From 12-FULL-44-12b sp964364225 (GTDB taxonomy: Bacteria; Patescibacteriota; Minisyncoccia; Phycocordibacterales; Zambryskibacteraceae): a stretch of DNA of 37,832 bases. The stretch is from contig CAYIKP010000010.1 in NCBI GenBank assembly GCA_964364225.1, positions 1 through 37,832 on the forward strand, written 5' to 3'. Each line of letters starts with the position of its first letter. Positions within the stretch are counted from its first letter, which is position 1. Below the pieces are notes generated by a model. The model was not told the DNA's origin. It made no database searches and saw only the letters and a program-made list of their open reading frames with translations. Positions 15,142 to 24,126 of this stretch are shown one piece after another. A program made the position numbers and the translations under genes.

Positions 15142-16464
15142 TCATTTCAAAATTGGGTCGCTCACTATAATCTTGAAATCTTTTGCGTCTGTTGGCATTT
15201 TTGAGCTCCATGGCGGAACAAGGGAAACCTTCATTGCGTCTATACCAGGGAATATATCTTTTATTTTCTGTAGTTCTGTCTTTGAATTGCCAGACAAAGC
15301 TTTTATCAAATCATCATTTATTACTTTTCCAATGAAAACTAAATCTCCTTTTGTGTTGAACAGCATAGTTTGATCTCTGCTTGGATCAAATTTTGAACCA
15401 TCTTTTAGTGCAAAAGTAACAGTATCTGCATTTGAGAGTGTTACTGGAATATTTTTTAAATCGTTTGTTTGAGAAGAGAGAAATTCTGATAAAGCAACCC
15501 TATCGGCAATAACAGCAGTTATTGTGCCAGTAGTATTTAGTCTCACCGAATTTCCTGACGGATCACTTTGATCTTTTGGTGTAAAAATAGTTTTTTCCAA
15601 ACCAGACAAAACTACCATAGAGGAAGGGATCTGACTGTTTATAGATTTAAGTAAATCAGTTCGGAGTGTAGCTTCAATTTCATTTTCGGCAACCATTTTA
15701 TCTTCATCTGCAACTTTTTTAACAGTACCAACAAAGCCCCCAGCCATTGGAGTCTTTGAACGTGCATACATTTCTTTGTATCTAGGATCACCTTTAAAAC
15801 CAGGAATCGTAAAATCGGTCAAACCAATATTATATTTTTCCCCTACATCATCTGCATAAACTACCGCTTCAATACTACCCGCCTGTTTCTTTCCATTCAC
15901 TGTTTTTGGAGCTGGCACCACCACAGAATCACCTATTCTGTATACAAGACCTTCTGGCGATTCAAAGCGTGTGTTTTTAATTAATCGCTGACTCGCTGTG
16001 CCGTAGTTATTAAAAATAACTATTGTTCCATTTGCTTTTCTTTGAACTTGTTCTTCTCCGTTAGTCTTTACTGTTTTTCCACCATCCTTGGAAACCGTTA
16101 CTACTTGAAAAGGAAGTCCGATTGGAACCTTGTCCCCAGTCACTGAATCTGCTTTATAGCCACTTAAAGCAACTGTTGAAATATTCACTTTCACAACCTT
16201 TGGCACAACTTCAATTCTTGCGCCACTCATAAAAGACATAACAATAAGTGCAATTACCACAACCCCCACAAGGCCTCCTGCCCACCACCACACCTTTCCA
16301 CCACCCATTCTTAATTTAGGCATTTTAAACGGAGCTTTAGGCTTTGGGGATGGTATTTCTCTTGTAATTCTAGGTGTCTCTTTCCTGCCGTTTGGTATAG
16401 GAACATTCCTAATGGATCTTCCTCCACTTGGTGGCACCATGTCTTGTAAAACGTTCTTAGGCAT
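15142..16464 (-). CDS. Single-pass membrane protein with baseplate-J-like region
   Basis: A 440-residue protein with a basic, Pro-rich cytoplasmic start, one membrane helix at about 58-80 (VWWWAGGLVGVVVIALIVMS) and a large outer part. The outer part begins RIEVVPKVVKVN and includes GTIVIFNNYGTASQRLIKNT followed by RFESPEGLVYRI, a pattern seen in CPR proteins labelled baseplate-J-like. Function is unknown; an envelope or secretion role is possible. It lies between infA and alaS. Confidence 0.75.
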   Translation of the reverse strand: MPKNVLQDMVPPSGGRSIRNVPIPNGRKETPRITREIPSPKPKAPFKMPKLRMGGGKVWWWAGGLVGVVVIALIVMSFMSGARIEVVPKVVKVNISTVALSGYKADSVTGDKVPIGLPFQVVTVSKDGGKTVKTNGEEQVQRKANGTIVIFNNYGTASQRLIKNTRFESPEGLVYRIGDSVVVPAPKTVNGKKQAGSIEAVVYADDVGEKYNIGLTDFTIPGFKGDPRYKEMYARSKTPMAGGFVGTVKKVADEDKMVAENEIEATLRTDLLKSINSQIPSSMVVLSGLEKTIFTPKDQSDPSGNSVRLNTTGTITAVIADRVALSEFLSSQTNDLKNIPVTLSNADTVTFALKDGSKFDPSRDQTMLFNTKGDLVFIGKVINDDLIKALSGNSKTELQKIKDIFPGIDAMKVSLVPPWSSKMPTDAKDFKIIVSDPILK

Positions 16465-16550
16465 TAGTGTGAAGATTATACCTCCAAAATTAAGGAAAAC
16501 AAAATTTTATACACAGAAACTCCTCGCACTCTTTGAAAAAAGAGTACCAA

Positions 16551-18305
16551 TTATTCAAGCACTGCTTTTATTCGTCGAATACCTTGTGCCACGGATTCTT
16601 CTTTTATTATTTTGAAATGTCCCAATTCAGAAAGATTATTCACATGAGGACCTCCACAAAATTCCTTTGAATATGCTGTTTGTAAATCATGGCCAATAAA
16701 ATAAACAGACACTTCATCGCCATATTTCTCACTAAACAAATGCCTTGCGCCAAGTTTAAGCGCCTCCTCTTTTGGCAAGATTAAATTCTGCACTGGAAGT
16801 GCTTCTAGAATTTTTTGATTAACTATCTCTTCAACTCTATTCAATTCTTCTATGGTTACCTTGGCGGTATGAGAAAAATCAAAACGAAGTCTTTCAGGAG
16901 TAATATTTGAACCTCTTTGTTCTACCCCATTCCCCAATACATCTTTAAGCGCCTGATGGAGTAAGTGTGTTGCTGTGTGATATTTAACTTCTGTGGCACT
17001 TGTCCCAGCAAGACCTCCTTTAAATTTTTGCTCTGCACCAGCGCGAGATAAATCTTGATGGGCTTTAAATTTTTCTTGAAAATCAGTTCCATTTATTTCC
17101 TTTCCTTTTTCTTTTGCTAGCTCTTTTGTGAGTTCAAAAGGAAAACCATAAGTAGTAAATAAGACAAACGGGTCTTCTCCTTTTTCAAAATGTTTGAGGC
17201 CGGATTCAAGAGTTTCTTTAAATTTATTTATTTCTTCAGTTATAACTTTTTTTATTAAATTAGTATTAAAGTCATACTGATTTTTATAAATAACGTGTCC
17301 AATAACAATTTCAGCAACAATAATTAGTTCCGGTAAGTCTGCCTTTATTTTCTTTACGTGAATGTATGCTCTACGAAGTAAACGACGTAAGATATAACCC
17401 CTATCTGTATTTGATGGTATAACCCCATCGTTAATCATAAATACTGAAGTACGTATGTGGTCAACAATAATCCTTGAAGAAGAACCAGCTGAAAAATCAA
17501 ACTCTCGTAACGGCAACAATAGTGATGCAAATAAATCAGTATCAAAAATATTATCTTTACCCTGGAGAATTGTTGCTAATCTTTCTAGTCCTGCACCAGT
17601 GTCTACATTTTTATTTGCGAGTTTACCAATTACCTTTCCGTTTTTCTTCTCATATTCCATAAAAACGTCGTTCCAAATCTCAACAACCGTTTCGTCTTTT
17701 ACTGCTTTCAAAAACTCTTCCTTAGATAAATTTCCCAAACCTCCCTCTGTTAAATCGTAAAACATTTCTGTGTCTGGTCCACACGGACCATCGTCTCCCG
17801 CACTCCAAAAATTATCTTCTGCGCCAAGAAAATAGATTCTATTTTCACTAATCCCATTTTTTATCCAAATATCAGCTGACTCAGTATCTTTCGGAACACC
17901 CGTCCTGAGCGACTCTGGAGTCGAAGGATCATCACCCTCAAAACAGGTTATATAAAGACGATTCAGATCCAAACCAAAACCCTCTTCTTTTGAAGTTAAA
18001 AGTTCTACGCTCCATTTAATTGCGTCTTCTTTAAAATAATCGCCGAGAGACCAGTTGCCAAGCATCTCAAAAAAAGTTAAATGCCTGTTGTCGCCAACAT
18101 CATCAATATCTCCTGTACGAACACATTTTTGTATATCAACCAATCTTTTTCCCTTTGGGTGCTCCTGCCCCAAAAGATACGGAATCAATGGTTGCATTCC
18201 TGCGCTATTAAAAAGTGTCTTCTGGGTAGCAGAAACTTCTGGTGGTATAAGAGAAGCAGAGGGGATTTCAACGTGTCCCCTTTTTACAAAAAAATCTATA
18301 AACCT
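16551..18305 (-). CDS. alaS: Alanyl-tRNA synthetase, 5' end lost in scaffold gap
   Basis: Class II synthetase for alanine with cis editing. The visible 585 residues begin RFIDFFVKRGH, about eight residues into the family. Catalytic motifs include FEMLGNWSLGDYFK and GAGLERLATILQG. The editing domain has HTATHLLH and CGGPHV, so both zinc/editing motifs are intact. The protein ends at GIRRIKAVLE, right after editing, so the C-terminal C-Ala domain is absent; family members are usually about 850-900 residues. A palindromic element at 17901-17928 is read in frame as DPSTPESLRTG. The start codon lies inside the N run. Confidence 0.95.
   Translation of the reverse strand, partial: RFIDFFVKRGHVEIPSASLIPPEVSATQKTLFNSAGMQPLIPYLLGQEHPKGKRLVDIQKCVRTGDIDDVGDNRHLTFFEMLGNWSLGDYFKEDAIKWSVELLTSKEEGFGLDLNRLYITCFEGDDPSTPESLRTGVPKDTESADIWIKNGISENRIYFLGAEDNFWSAGDDGPCGPDTEMFYDLTEGGLGNLSKEEFLKAVKDETVVEIWNDVFMEYEKKNGKVIGKLANKNVDTGAGLERLATILQGKDNIFDTDLFASLLLPLREFDFSAGSSSRIIVDHIRTSVFMINDGVIPSNTDRGYILRRLLRRAYIHVKKIKADLPELIIVAEIVIGHVIYKNQYDFNTNLIKKVITEEINKFKETLESGLKHFEKGEDPFVLFTTYGFPFELTKELAKEKGKEINGTDFQEKFKAHQDLSRAGAEQKFKGGLAGTSATEVKYHTATHLLHQALKDVLGNGVEQRGSNITPERLRFDFSHTAKVTIEELNRVEEIVNQKILEALPVQNLILPKEEALKLGARHLFSEKYGDEVSVYFIGHDLQTAYSKEFCGGPHVNNLSELGHFKIIKEESVAQGIRRIKAVLE
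17901..17928. repeat. In-frame palindromic element in alaS
   Basis: tcctgagcgactctggagtc followed by gaagga forms an imperfect palindrome. On the minus strand it encodes PSTPESLRTG between the normal alaS segments ITCFEGD and VPKDTESADIW. Confidence 0.6.
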
Positions 18306-18405
18306 NNNNNNNNNNNNNNNNNNNNNNNNNNNNNNNNNNNNNNNNNNNNNNNNNNNNNNNNNNNNNNNNNNNNNNNNNNNNNNNNNNNNNNNNNNNNNNN
18401 NNNNN
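18306..18405. other. Scaffold gap (100 N)
   Basis: Exactly 100 N, probably a placeholder length. It hides the 3' end of the uracil-DNA glycosylase gene and the start of alaS. Confidence 0.95.
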
Positions 18406-18981
18406 AACAGCAAAATCTGTAAAAAGCTGTTCTCTTAAGTGTTGATTATAAATTGAGGCTGCAGGATGGTACAAAGGAACGATTTTTATAGGTCCAAATG
18501 AAGTATCTGTGTCTATTACTCTTCCATGGAGTTGTGAAATGGGTAATTCATTCTCAATACAATTAAATTTATCCAAAATATATTTCATGGAAAAACGCCC
18601 AAGTGAAGCAATCACTTTTGGTTTAATAATCTCCAATTGTCTATCCAAATATGGACCATAACTTTTAATCTCTTCTTCTGTTGGGTCACGATTTTCTGGT
18701 GGTCTGTCTTTCACAATATTAGTTATATAAACATCATCTCGTGATATTTCCGCACCAACCAAAAGCTCGTCCAGAATCTTCCCGGCTCGTCCCACAAAGG
18801 GCCTACCTGTCTTGGCTTCATTTTTCCCCGGTGCTTCTCCTATAAAGATTATTTTTGCACTATGCGACCCTTCTCCAATTACGGGAAAATTTCCCTCTTC
18901 TGTTCTGTATTTATATAAAGGAAGCGACCTGTCTTCCAATAAGTCATCTTTTACTTTTTTCATTTCTGGTTTTACAATCAT
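18406..18981 (-). CDS. Type-4-like uracil-DNA glycosylase lacking iron-sulfur cysteines (3' end in gap)
   Basis: Removes uracil from DNA to start base-excision repair. Motif A is GEAPGKNEA, then GRPFVGRAGK, YITNIVKDRPPENRDP, and the His motif LYHPAA. Known type 4 enzymes bind 4Fe-4S through four Cys: two near the N-terminus, one in VVKCRPP, one about 15-20 residues later. All are replaced here: no CxxC before motif A, KDRPP instead of KCRPP, and KSYGPYL where a Cys is expected. The ATG at 18981 overlaps the exonuclease stop as ATGA, indicating coupling. The C-terminus is lost in the gap. Confidence 0.88.
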
Positions 18982-19676
18982 TTTAAAACTTCGGTGAGCG
19001 TGTAAATCCAATCTTCATCAATAGGACTAGCTTCCTGTTTAGTTTTTAAAAACCACTCTAAATAACCTCTATCTTTTTTAAGCACATCAATGACTAATTC
19101 ACCATTGTATTTGCCAAATGAAAAACGGCGAATCAAACTAGGCACAGCAGAAATTTCTGCCATCTTTTCTAAACTCACATCTTTCAAAAGGTGCTCAAAA
19201 AGTTTTTCAAGTACTGCCACATCTCCTTCAGCATCATGAGCTTTGCCCTCAACTTCCAAATCATATGCATATCTTAAATATTGAAGTTTGTGATTTGTAA
19301 GCTCGGCTTTTTCGTCAAGAAATCGTGCCACTTTTAATGTACAAATATGTTTTTGTGGTTTCAAGTCCTCAAGAGAAATAATTCCCATATCAAAAAGAGC
19401 ATTATGGGCCACCATTATCGCCCCTTGTGCAAATAATTCTTCTAAACGTTTTTTTATTTCACTGCTTTGAAAAGCAGGTTTATCAGCAACCATTTTTCTT
19501 GTTATGTGATGCACTGCCGTAGCTTCAAATGCTATCTCTACGCCCTCTGGGGGTTTGAAAAGCTCTGTCCCCGTTTCATTTGTTTTCCAGACTTTATAAG
19601 AAATTTGCACAAGGCGATCTGTATCTGTAAGGCCCGTGGTTTCTGTGTCTAAAAAAACAATCAATGGTTTTTCCAT
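18978..19676 (-). CDS. DnaQ-like 3'-5' exonuclease with C-terminal DUF3820-type segment
   Basis: A 232-residue DEDDh exonuclease. ExoI is FLDTETTG (D10, E12), ExoII AHNALFDMG, and ExoIII KAHDAEGDV, giving the full DEDDh set. The C-terminal 50 residues (RRFSFGKYNGELVIDVLKKD and YLEWFLK) match the small GKYxG...YLxWF domain found after exonuclease-X-type enzymes. It lies 4 nt downstream of the ATP-cone/Mrr gene and overlaps the glycosylase by ATGA, forming a compact DNA-repair set. Confidence 0.92.
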   Translation of the reverse strand: MEKPLIVFLDTETTGLTDTDRLVQISYKVWKTNETGTELFKPPEGVEIAFEATAVHHITRKMVADKPAFQSSEIKKRLEELFAQGAIMVAHNALFDMGIISLEDLKPQKHICTLKVARFLDEKAELTNHKLQYLRYAYDLEVEGKAHDAEGDVAVLEKLFEHLLKDVSLEKMAEISAVPSLIRRFSFGKYNGELVIDVLKKDRGYLEWFLKTKQEASPIDEDWIYTLTEVLK

Positions 19677-19680
19677 AAAA

Positions 19681-20511
19681 TTAGAGACTTTTTATTTCGT
19701 GCATAATGTGTTCAATTTTTTCTTCTTTAATTCCTATGGATTTTAAAGTTTCAGTTTTGTCTAAAAGCGAATCACAGAAAACTAGCCCTTGAGATAAGAG
19801 TGTGTTTTTTTGCGTTTGTGTAAGTTGAGTAATACAGGTTATGGGTAATGTATTAGTTTCTATTATTAAATCATGCAAATTACCTCTTTCTGGATAATTC
19901 CAACCCACTAACTTCAATTTAGTACACTCTGCATATTGAATTGCGGTAGACGTAAATTTTGTATTAGTAACCAGCCAACCTTCTGTCACCTTTCTATTTT
20001 GACCTCCATAATCAAGTTCCGTTTCTTTTAAATCATCAACACGAGCTTTCACATAAAGAACTACTTTCAAATCCGATTTGGTGCCAAGTTCATTATGAAA
20101 TTTAGCTTCTACCATTATTAAGTCTTTTTCATTCCATGCCACTACATCAACTTCATGGGGTACGCATCTTCCCATTACCATTTCATCTGTTTTTGTTTCA
20201 AAACCTTTTCTATTTAAAATTTCAGCAACATATTTTTCAAAAGGAAAACCAGAGGGCCCAAGCTCTAAAACAGCGCGCCTCAAAACATATCGCTTGGCGG
20301 CTGGCAAATGCATTTTATATAATAGTTGAAATGCTTTTTTATAAATTTCAGAAGTTGTTGCTTCCTCAGAAAGTTCTTCTATTATTTTGATGGTAATTAT
20401 TTCCGCGTTTTGGGCACTTGCTCCAGCAAGAATTAGAGATTCCTTTAGTTTGTTCTCATCAAACTCTTCTTTCTGACCACTGGATTTAATTACGAAAATT
20501 GGTCTCATCAT
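19681..20511 (-). CDS. ATP-cone and Mrr-like nuclease fusion protein
   Basis: Residues 1-90 (counted from the ATG at 20511) form an ATP-cone: IFVIKSSGQKEEFDENKLKE, then AAKRYVLRRAVLELGPSGF. From about 95 comes a PD-(D/E)xK nuclease fold: FEKYVAEILNRKGFET, then HEVDVVAWNEKDLIMVEAKFH with the D and E-x-K residues in place. The end has a helix-hairpin-helix-like stretch (TQTQKNTLLSQGLVFCDSLL). ATP cones normally sense ATP/dATP in ribonucleotide reductase and NrdR; here they may gate a nuclease. I start at 20511, since an upstream start would overlap mnmA. It sits with an exonuclease and a glycosylase. Confidence 0.85.
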   Translation of the reverse strand: MMRPIFVIKSSGQKEEFDENKLKESLILAGASAQNAEIITIKIIEELSEEATTSEIYKKAFQLLYKMHLPAAKRYVLRRAVLELGPSGFPFEKYVAEILNRKGFETKTDEMVMGRCVPHEVDVVAWNEKDLIMVEAKFHNELGTKSDLKVVLYVKARVDDLKETELDYGGQNRKVTEGWLVTNTKFTSTAIQYAECTKLKLVGWNYPERGNLHDLIIETNTLPITCITQLTQTQKNTLLSQGLVFCDSLLDKTETLKSIGIKEEKIEHIMHEIKSL

Positions 20512-20536
20512 ATGAAAGTTATTATACCTCACACTT

Positions 20537-21634
20537 TTACTGCCCCAATATACCTCCGCCAATTACATCTTTGCCTTTATAAAAAACAACCGATTGACCA
20601 AAAGCGAGTGGAGATGAGCTTTTTACTGAAACAAACCATTCACCAGCTGGTGAGTTTCCTTTTTTAGATAATGTTACTTTTTGCTTTGATTGGCGATACC
20701 TAAATCTTGCCTCACAATTAATTTCTTTTGTGTTATTTTGAGTGCGATTGCGATCATTTTCATACACTTCTAAATTTAAAGAGGTGTCAGAAAGTTTAAT
20801 TCTGTACTCACGGGAAAGAGATTTTTCTGGCCCGACAATAAGGATATTTTTCTTAACGTCTTTTTTCAAAACGTAAAGAGGCTCATTCTTTGTATTTTTG
20901 TTTTTTACAGAAAAGCCGTGCCTTTCCCCTTCAGTGTAAAACCACACACCATCATGCTTTCCAATAATTTCTCCATTTTCGTTTAGCACTTTTCCCTTCT
21001 GTTCTTTAATTGAGAGCTTTAAATATTTCTTTAAATCGAGTTGCCCTAAAAAACAAATTCCTTGGCTATCTTTCTTGTCTGCTACGGGAATACCAATGCT
21101 TCTGGCAATTGTTCGTGCCTCTCCTTTCTTTAGGTTTTCAAGAGGGAAAATTATTTGTTCTAATTTTTCATTAGGCACTGCCCAAAGAAAGTAGGTTTGA
21201 TCTTTTTCAAGATCTTTTGGCTCACTTAATACCGCTTCTCCATTTTTTATGTTTATACGCGCGTAATGCCCCGTGGCTACAAAATCAGCACCCAATTTTT
21301 TAGCTATTTGGAAAAGAGTCTCAAATTTTACAAATTTATTACACAAGATATCTGGATTGGGGGTTCTGCCAGATTTGTATTCATGAATCATCTCATCCGC
21401 AACATATTTTTTATATTGCTTTACAGCATCTACTGTATATAGAGGAATATCTAAATGAGCAGAAACACGCATTGCGTCCCTCCTTTCTTCTTTTTCACTA
21501 CAAGGAAATCCTTCTGGGTGCCATGTTTCAATAAAAACCCCCACCACATCAAATCCTCTTTTTTTAAGCAGATACGCAGAAACAGAGGAATCTACCCCTC
21601 CAGACATTCCCACTATTACCTTTGCTTTCTTCAT
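20537..21634 (-). CDS. mnmA: tRNA-specific 2-thiouridylase
   Basis: MnmA makes 2-thiouridine at tRNA wobble position 34, using ATP. The 365-residue product has the PP-loop GMSGGVDSSVSAYLL near the start, TPNPDILCNKFVKF with the first catalytic Cys, ATGHYARI, and SQGICFLG with the second Cys. The C-terminal beta-barrel ends with LAFGQSVVFYKGKDVIGGG. Length is typical. A 71-nt palindromic repeat lies between it and mltG upstream. Confidence 0.96.
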   Translation of the reverse strand: MKKAKVIVGMSGGVDSSVSAYLLKKRGFDVVGVFIETWHPEGFPCSEKEERRDAMRVSAHLDIPLYTVDAVKQYKKYVADEMIHEYKSGRTPNPDILCNKFVKFETLFQIAKKLGADFVATGHYARINIKNGEAVLSEPKDLEKDQTYFLWAVPNEKLEQIIFPLENLKKGEARTIARSIGIPVADKKDSQGICFLGQLDLKKYLKLSIKEQKGKVLNENGEIIGKHDGVWFYTEGERHGFSVKNKNTKNEPLYVLKKDVKKNILIVGPEKSLSREYRIKLSDTSLNLEVYENDRNRTQNNTKEINCEARFRYRQSKQKVTLSKKGNSPAGEWFVSVKSSSPLAFGQSVVFYKGKDVIGGGILGQ

Positions 21635-21667
21635 TACGCAAAAACATTACCATATTCATAGACTTTA

Positions 21668-21738
21668 GAGCGAGGATATTCATTTTAAATGCATTGGTGA
21701 CCTTTTGTCGCTCGCATTTAAAACGAATATCCGAGCGA
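21668..21738. repeat. 71-nt palindromic repeat, copy 1
   Basis: Arms ggatattcattttaaatgc (21674-21692) and gcatttaaaacgaatatcc (21714-21732) pair over 19 bp with one G-U type mismatch, bounded by gagcga tracts on both sides. It matches copy 2 at 28116-28186 in all but three of 71 positions. Confidence 0.85.
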
Positions 21739-21741
21739 TTA

Positions 21742-22755
21742 TTATTTTCCGAGATATTTCTCCCTATTCACCTGATGTCCCTCAAATGTATTTGCAAAAT
21801 ACATATGTCCAGCTTTGTCTGAAAGAAAATACAAATAATTTGTTTTACTAGGAGCAATTGTGGCTTTTATAGATTCCAGCCCAGGGTTCCCTATTGGGGT
21901 TGGCGGTAAACCAACACGATTGTAGGTGTTGTAGGGGGAGTTCATTTTCAGATCTTCATCAGTCAATTCAAAAGTGCCTTTTCCGTTTATGTATGCAAAA
22001 GTTGCATCTGCCTGTAGTGGCATGCCCAAATCTAAACGTTTCCACAACACTTGCGCCACTTTTGCCCTATCTTCAGGAAATTTGGTTTCTCTCTCCACAA
22101 TTGAGGCAATAATAATAATGTCTTTCAGGGTTCTTCTGGATTTTTTAATATCAGTTTCAAGAGTTGAAATTTTTTTATCAAAATTATTTTTCATAATTTC
22201 AATAATTTCAACTTCACTCATATTCGCGTTTAAAAAATATGTGTCTGGAAAGAGATACCCTTCTGGAGCAGTATCTAGAAATTTTTCTGAATCAAATTTT
22301 GGCAGATCTTTTAATTTTTCTATAATTTCTTTTTTCATTATCCCCTCCTGAAAAACAGTTCTTATGGGATGAATTGAGTAATTGCCCCCCACTATTCTAG
22401 AGGCCAAAGGACATGCGCCTAATGGTTTTTCAAATTCATAAACCCCTGCATTAAGCCTCCTGCTTCCACCCAAAAAATAAGCACAGGCTTTAAAAAGAGC
22501 TTGATGTTTTATAAAACCTTCTTTATCCAAATTGTTGGCAATACCACTAAGCGTATCTCCACTTTTTACGTAAAAGAAATGTGGATAATTTATTGATGAC
22601 TGAGCCCTAAACATTGATAACACTAAAACAATAGTAAAAAAAATAATCACCACCAAACTTTCATACTCAAGTATTTTTTTCTTCAAAATTTCAGGATCCA
22701 TTCCGAATGAAATGGGTCGCGGTTTTTCAGTGTTATCGTCATACATAAATTTCAA
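21742..22755 (-). CDS. mltG: Endolytic murein transglycosylase MltG (YceG-like)
   Basis: MltG cuts new glycan strands and sets peptidoglycan chain length. The 337-residue protein has a membrane helix at about 33-52 (LVVIIFFTIVLVLSMF), a LysM-like segment (VKSGDTLSGIANNLDKEGFI), and the catalytic domain with IASIVERETKFPEDRAKVAQ (catalytic Glu), LQADATFAY, SPYNTYNRVGLPPTPIGNPG and the terminal YFANTFEGHQVNREKY. Length is normal. It shows that the cell makes peptidoglycan. Confidence 0.95.
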   Translation of the reverse strand: MKFMYDDNTEKPRPISFGMDPEILKKKILEYESLVVIIFFTIVLVLSMFRAQSSINYPHFFYVKSGDTLSGIANNLDKEGFIKHQALFKACAYFLGGSRRLNAGVYEFEKPLGACPLASRIVGGNYSIHPIRTVFQEGIMKKEIIEKLKDLPKFDSEKFLDTAPEGYLFPDTYFLNANMSEVEIIEIMKNNFDKKISTLETDIKKSRRTLKDIIIIASIVERETKFPEDRAKVAQVLWKRLDLGMPLQADATFAYINGKGTFELTDEDLKMNSPYNTYNRVGLPPTPIGNPGLESIKATIAPSKTNYLYFLSDKAGHMYFANTFEGHQVNREKYLGK

Positions 22756-22811
22756 AATTTATATTAGCAAGCTTTTCTTTTAAGATACACGGATTGCAAC
22801 CGCAATTTTAT

Positions 22812-22828
22812 ACGGGACAAGTTTTTTA
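22812..22828. repeat. Short repeat at the stop of the upstream membrane gene
   Basis: Minus-strand TAAAAAACTTGTCCCGT begins at the stop codon at 22826-22828 and matches the sequence at the rpmJ stop (4363-4380) apart from one A. Confidence 0.4.
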
Positions 22829-24079
22829 TGTTGGAAGATTAGCAGGTGCCTCACCCTTACGAGAAAGAATTCTTTCAAATGTAGGAGTTTTTGAAACCTC
22901 TCCAGGGAAGTGGAAGATTGTAGCTAATTCTTCGGTGGTTAAAATAAATGCTTTGCCATGAAAATTTTTAAATGGGAGATTGAAAAAAGACCTCATTTTA
23001 TATGCTTCTAAAAGTTTTAATTTGTTTTTATACTCTTTTTTCTTACGAGGATCCTGCCAAGTGTAGTCGTACCCAGGTCCCCATTGTTTTTTAAAGCCAT
23101 TTAAAGTTTGCGAACTAAAAGATCTAAAAGCTCCTATAACCCCGCCCGTTCCGCCCGAATTAAATGCTTCCTTGGGTGCAAGATAAATAATTCTTATCAT
23201 TGTCTCAAAGGCATTTTTTGAGATACTTCTTTCAATTGCCTCAACAACATCCTTTTCAATTGTAGATAATTTTCCATATTCCATTTTTACCTCCTTTCCT
23301 TCCTTATCTTTTTCTCCTCCCAAAATACTATTCTTAATTATTTTTTTAATTTCTTCTTTTGCCTCTTTCTTCCAATCTTCTTTTTTCTTAAAAATTCTTC
23401 CCTCCAAGGCTTTTTCTGTTTTGTGGGCTTGAATTAAAATTTGTATACATGCTTGCTCTAAGGGCTTCAAGCTTCCCAAAAATTCTATTAGAGGCGTAAG
23501 TGGATCAATTTTAAATTCTTCTTTAGGGTCTTTATCTAAACCGTAATCAACGTATGTTTTTATTGGGTAGGGATCTGGTTTTGTTAAACCCAATTGTGCT
23601 CCATTTATATTATTTATTTCTTTGTCATAAACAAAACCAGCACAGTAATCTTCCACCTCGTAAATTTCAATATTTGAATATTGTGAATAAAGTTGTGCTT
23701 CTATTACATTCTTGAAATCTTTTTGTGTCCAAATAAAGAAACGGACATTTCCACCAGTAGAAATAATCTCAAGAGAAAACCAAGGCCTAACAGAGCCCTT
23801 AAGAAATACCGTAACAAAAGATCCAGAAGATGTTTGATATAAAGCATTTAAAAACATTTCCATTGCTATTGGAGATTTTGAAATCTCTCTTGGAACCCTT
23901 ATTTCAAGAAGGATGTTTTGTTTTTCATAAATAAACTTTGTCCTTATATAACGCATCCATATTTCATAAAAAGTAATACCTAAAAGAAGAGGGAGCCAAA
24001 TACTCCAAAAAGTCCAAAGTGTAGAGAAAATCTCTAAGAGGCGCGATAAGACCGGCATTGTTGTAAGAAACTCAAGCAT
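22826..24079 (-). CDS. CPR-type membrane protein, possibly T4SS-linked
   Basis: A 417-residue protein with one membrane helix near the start (about 20-40, WSIWLPLLLGITFYEIW) and a cytoplasmic body. Conserved-looking parts are RPWFSLEIISTGGNVRFFIW, EIKKIIKNSILGGEKDKEGK, and the end AFILTTEELATIFHFPGEV with APANLP. From memory, the last pattern is found in CPR proteins next to or fused with VirB4/VirD4-type ATPases. No ATPase gene lies beside it here and no Walker motif is present, so a membrane-adaptor role in type IV secretion or DNA transfer is only suggested. Confidence 0.75.
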   Translation of the reverse strand: MLEFLTTMPVLSRLLEIFSTLWTFWSIWLPLLLGITFYEIWMRYIRTKFIYEKQNILLEIRVPREISKSPIAMEMFLNALYQTSSGSFVTVFLKGSVRPWFSLEIISTGGNVRFFIWTQKDFKNVIEAQLYSQYSNIEIYEVEDYCAGFVYDKEINNINGAQLGLTKPDPYPIKTYVDYGLDKDPKEEFKIDPLTPLIEFLGSLKPLEQACIQILIQAHKTEKALEGRIFKKKEDWKKEAKEEIKKIIKNSILGGEKDKEGKEVKMEYGKLSTIEKDVVEAIERSISKNAFETMIRIIYLAPKEAFNSGGTGGVIGAFRSFSSQTLNGFKKQWGPGYDYTWQDPRKKKEYKNKLKLLEAYKMRSFFNLPFKNFHGKAFILTTEELATIFHFPGEVSKTPTFERILSRKGEAPANLPT

Positions 24080-24126
24080 CCTATTTATTGTATCAAAGAA
24101 AAAACCGCCCTAGGGGCGATTTTTTC

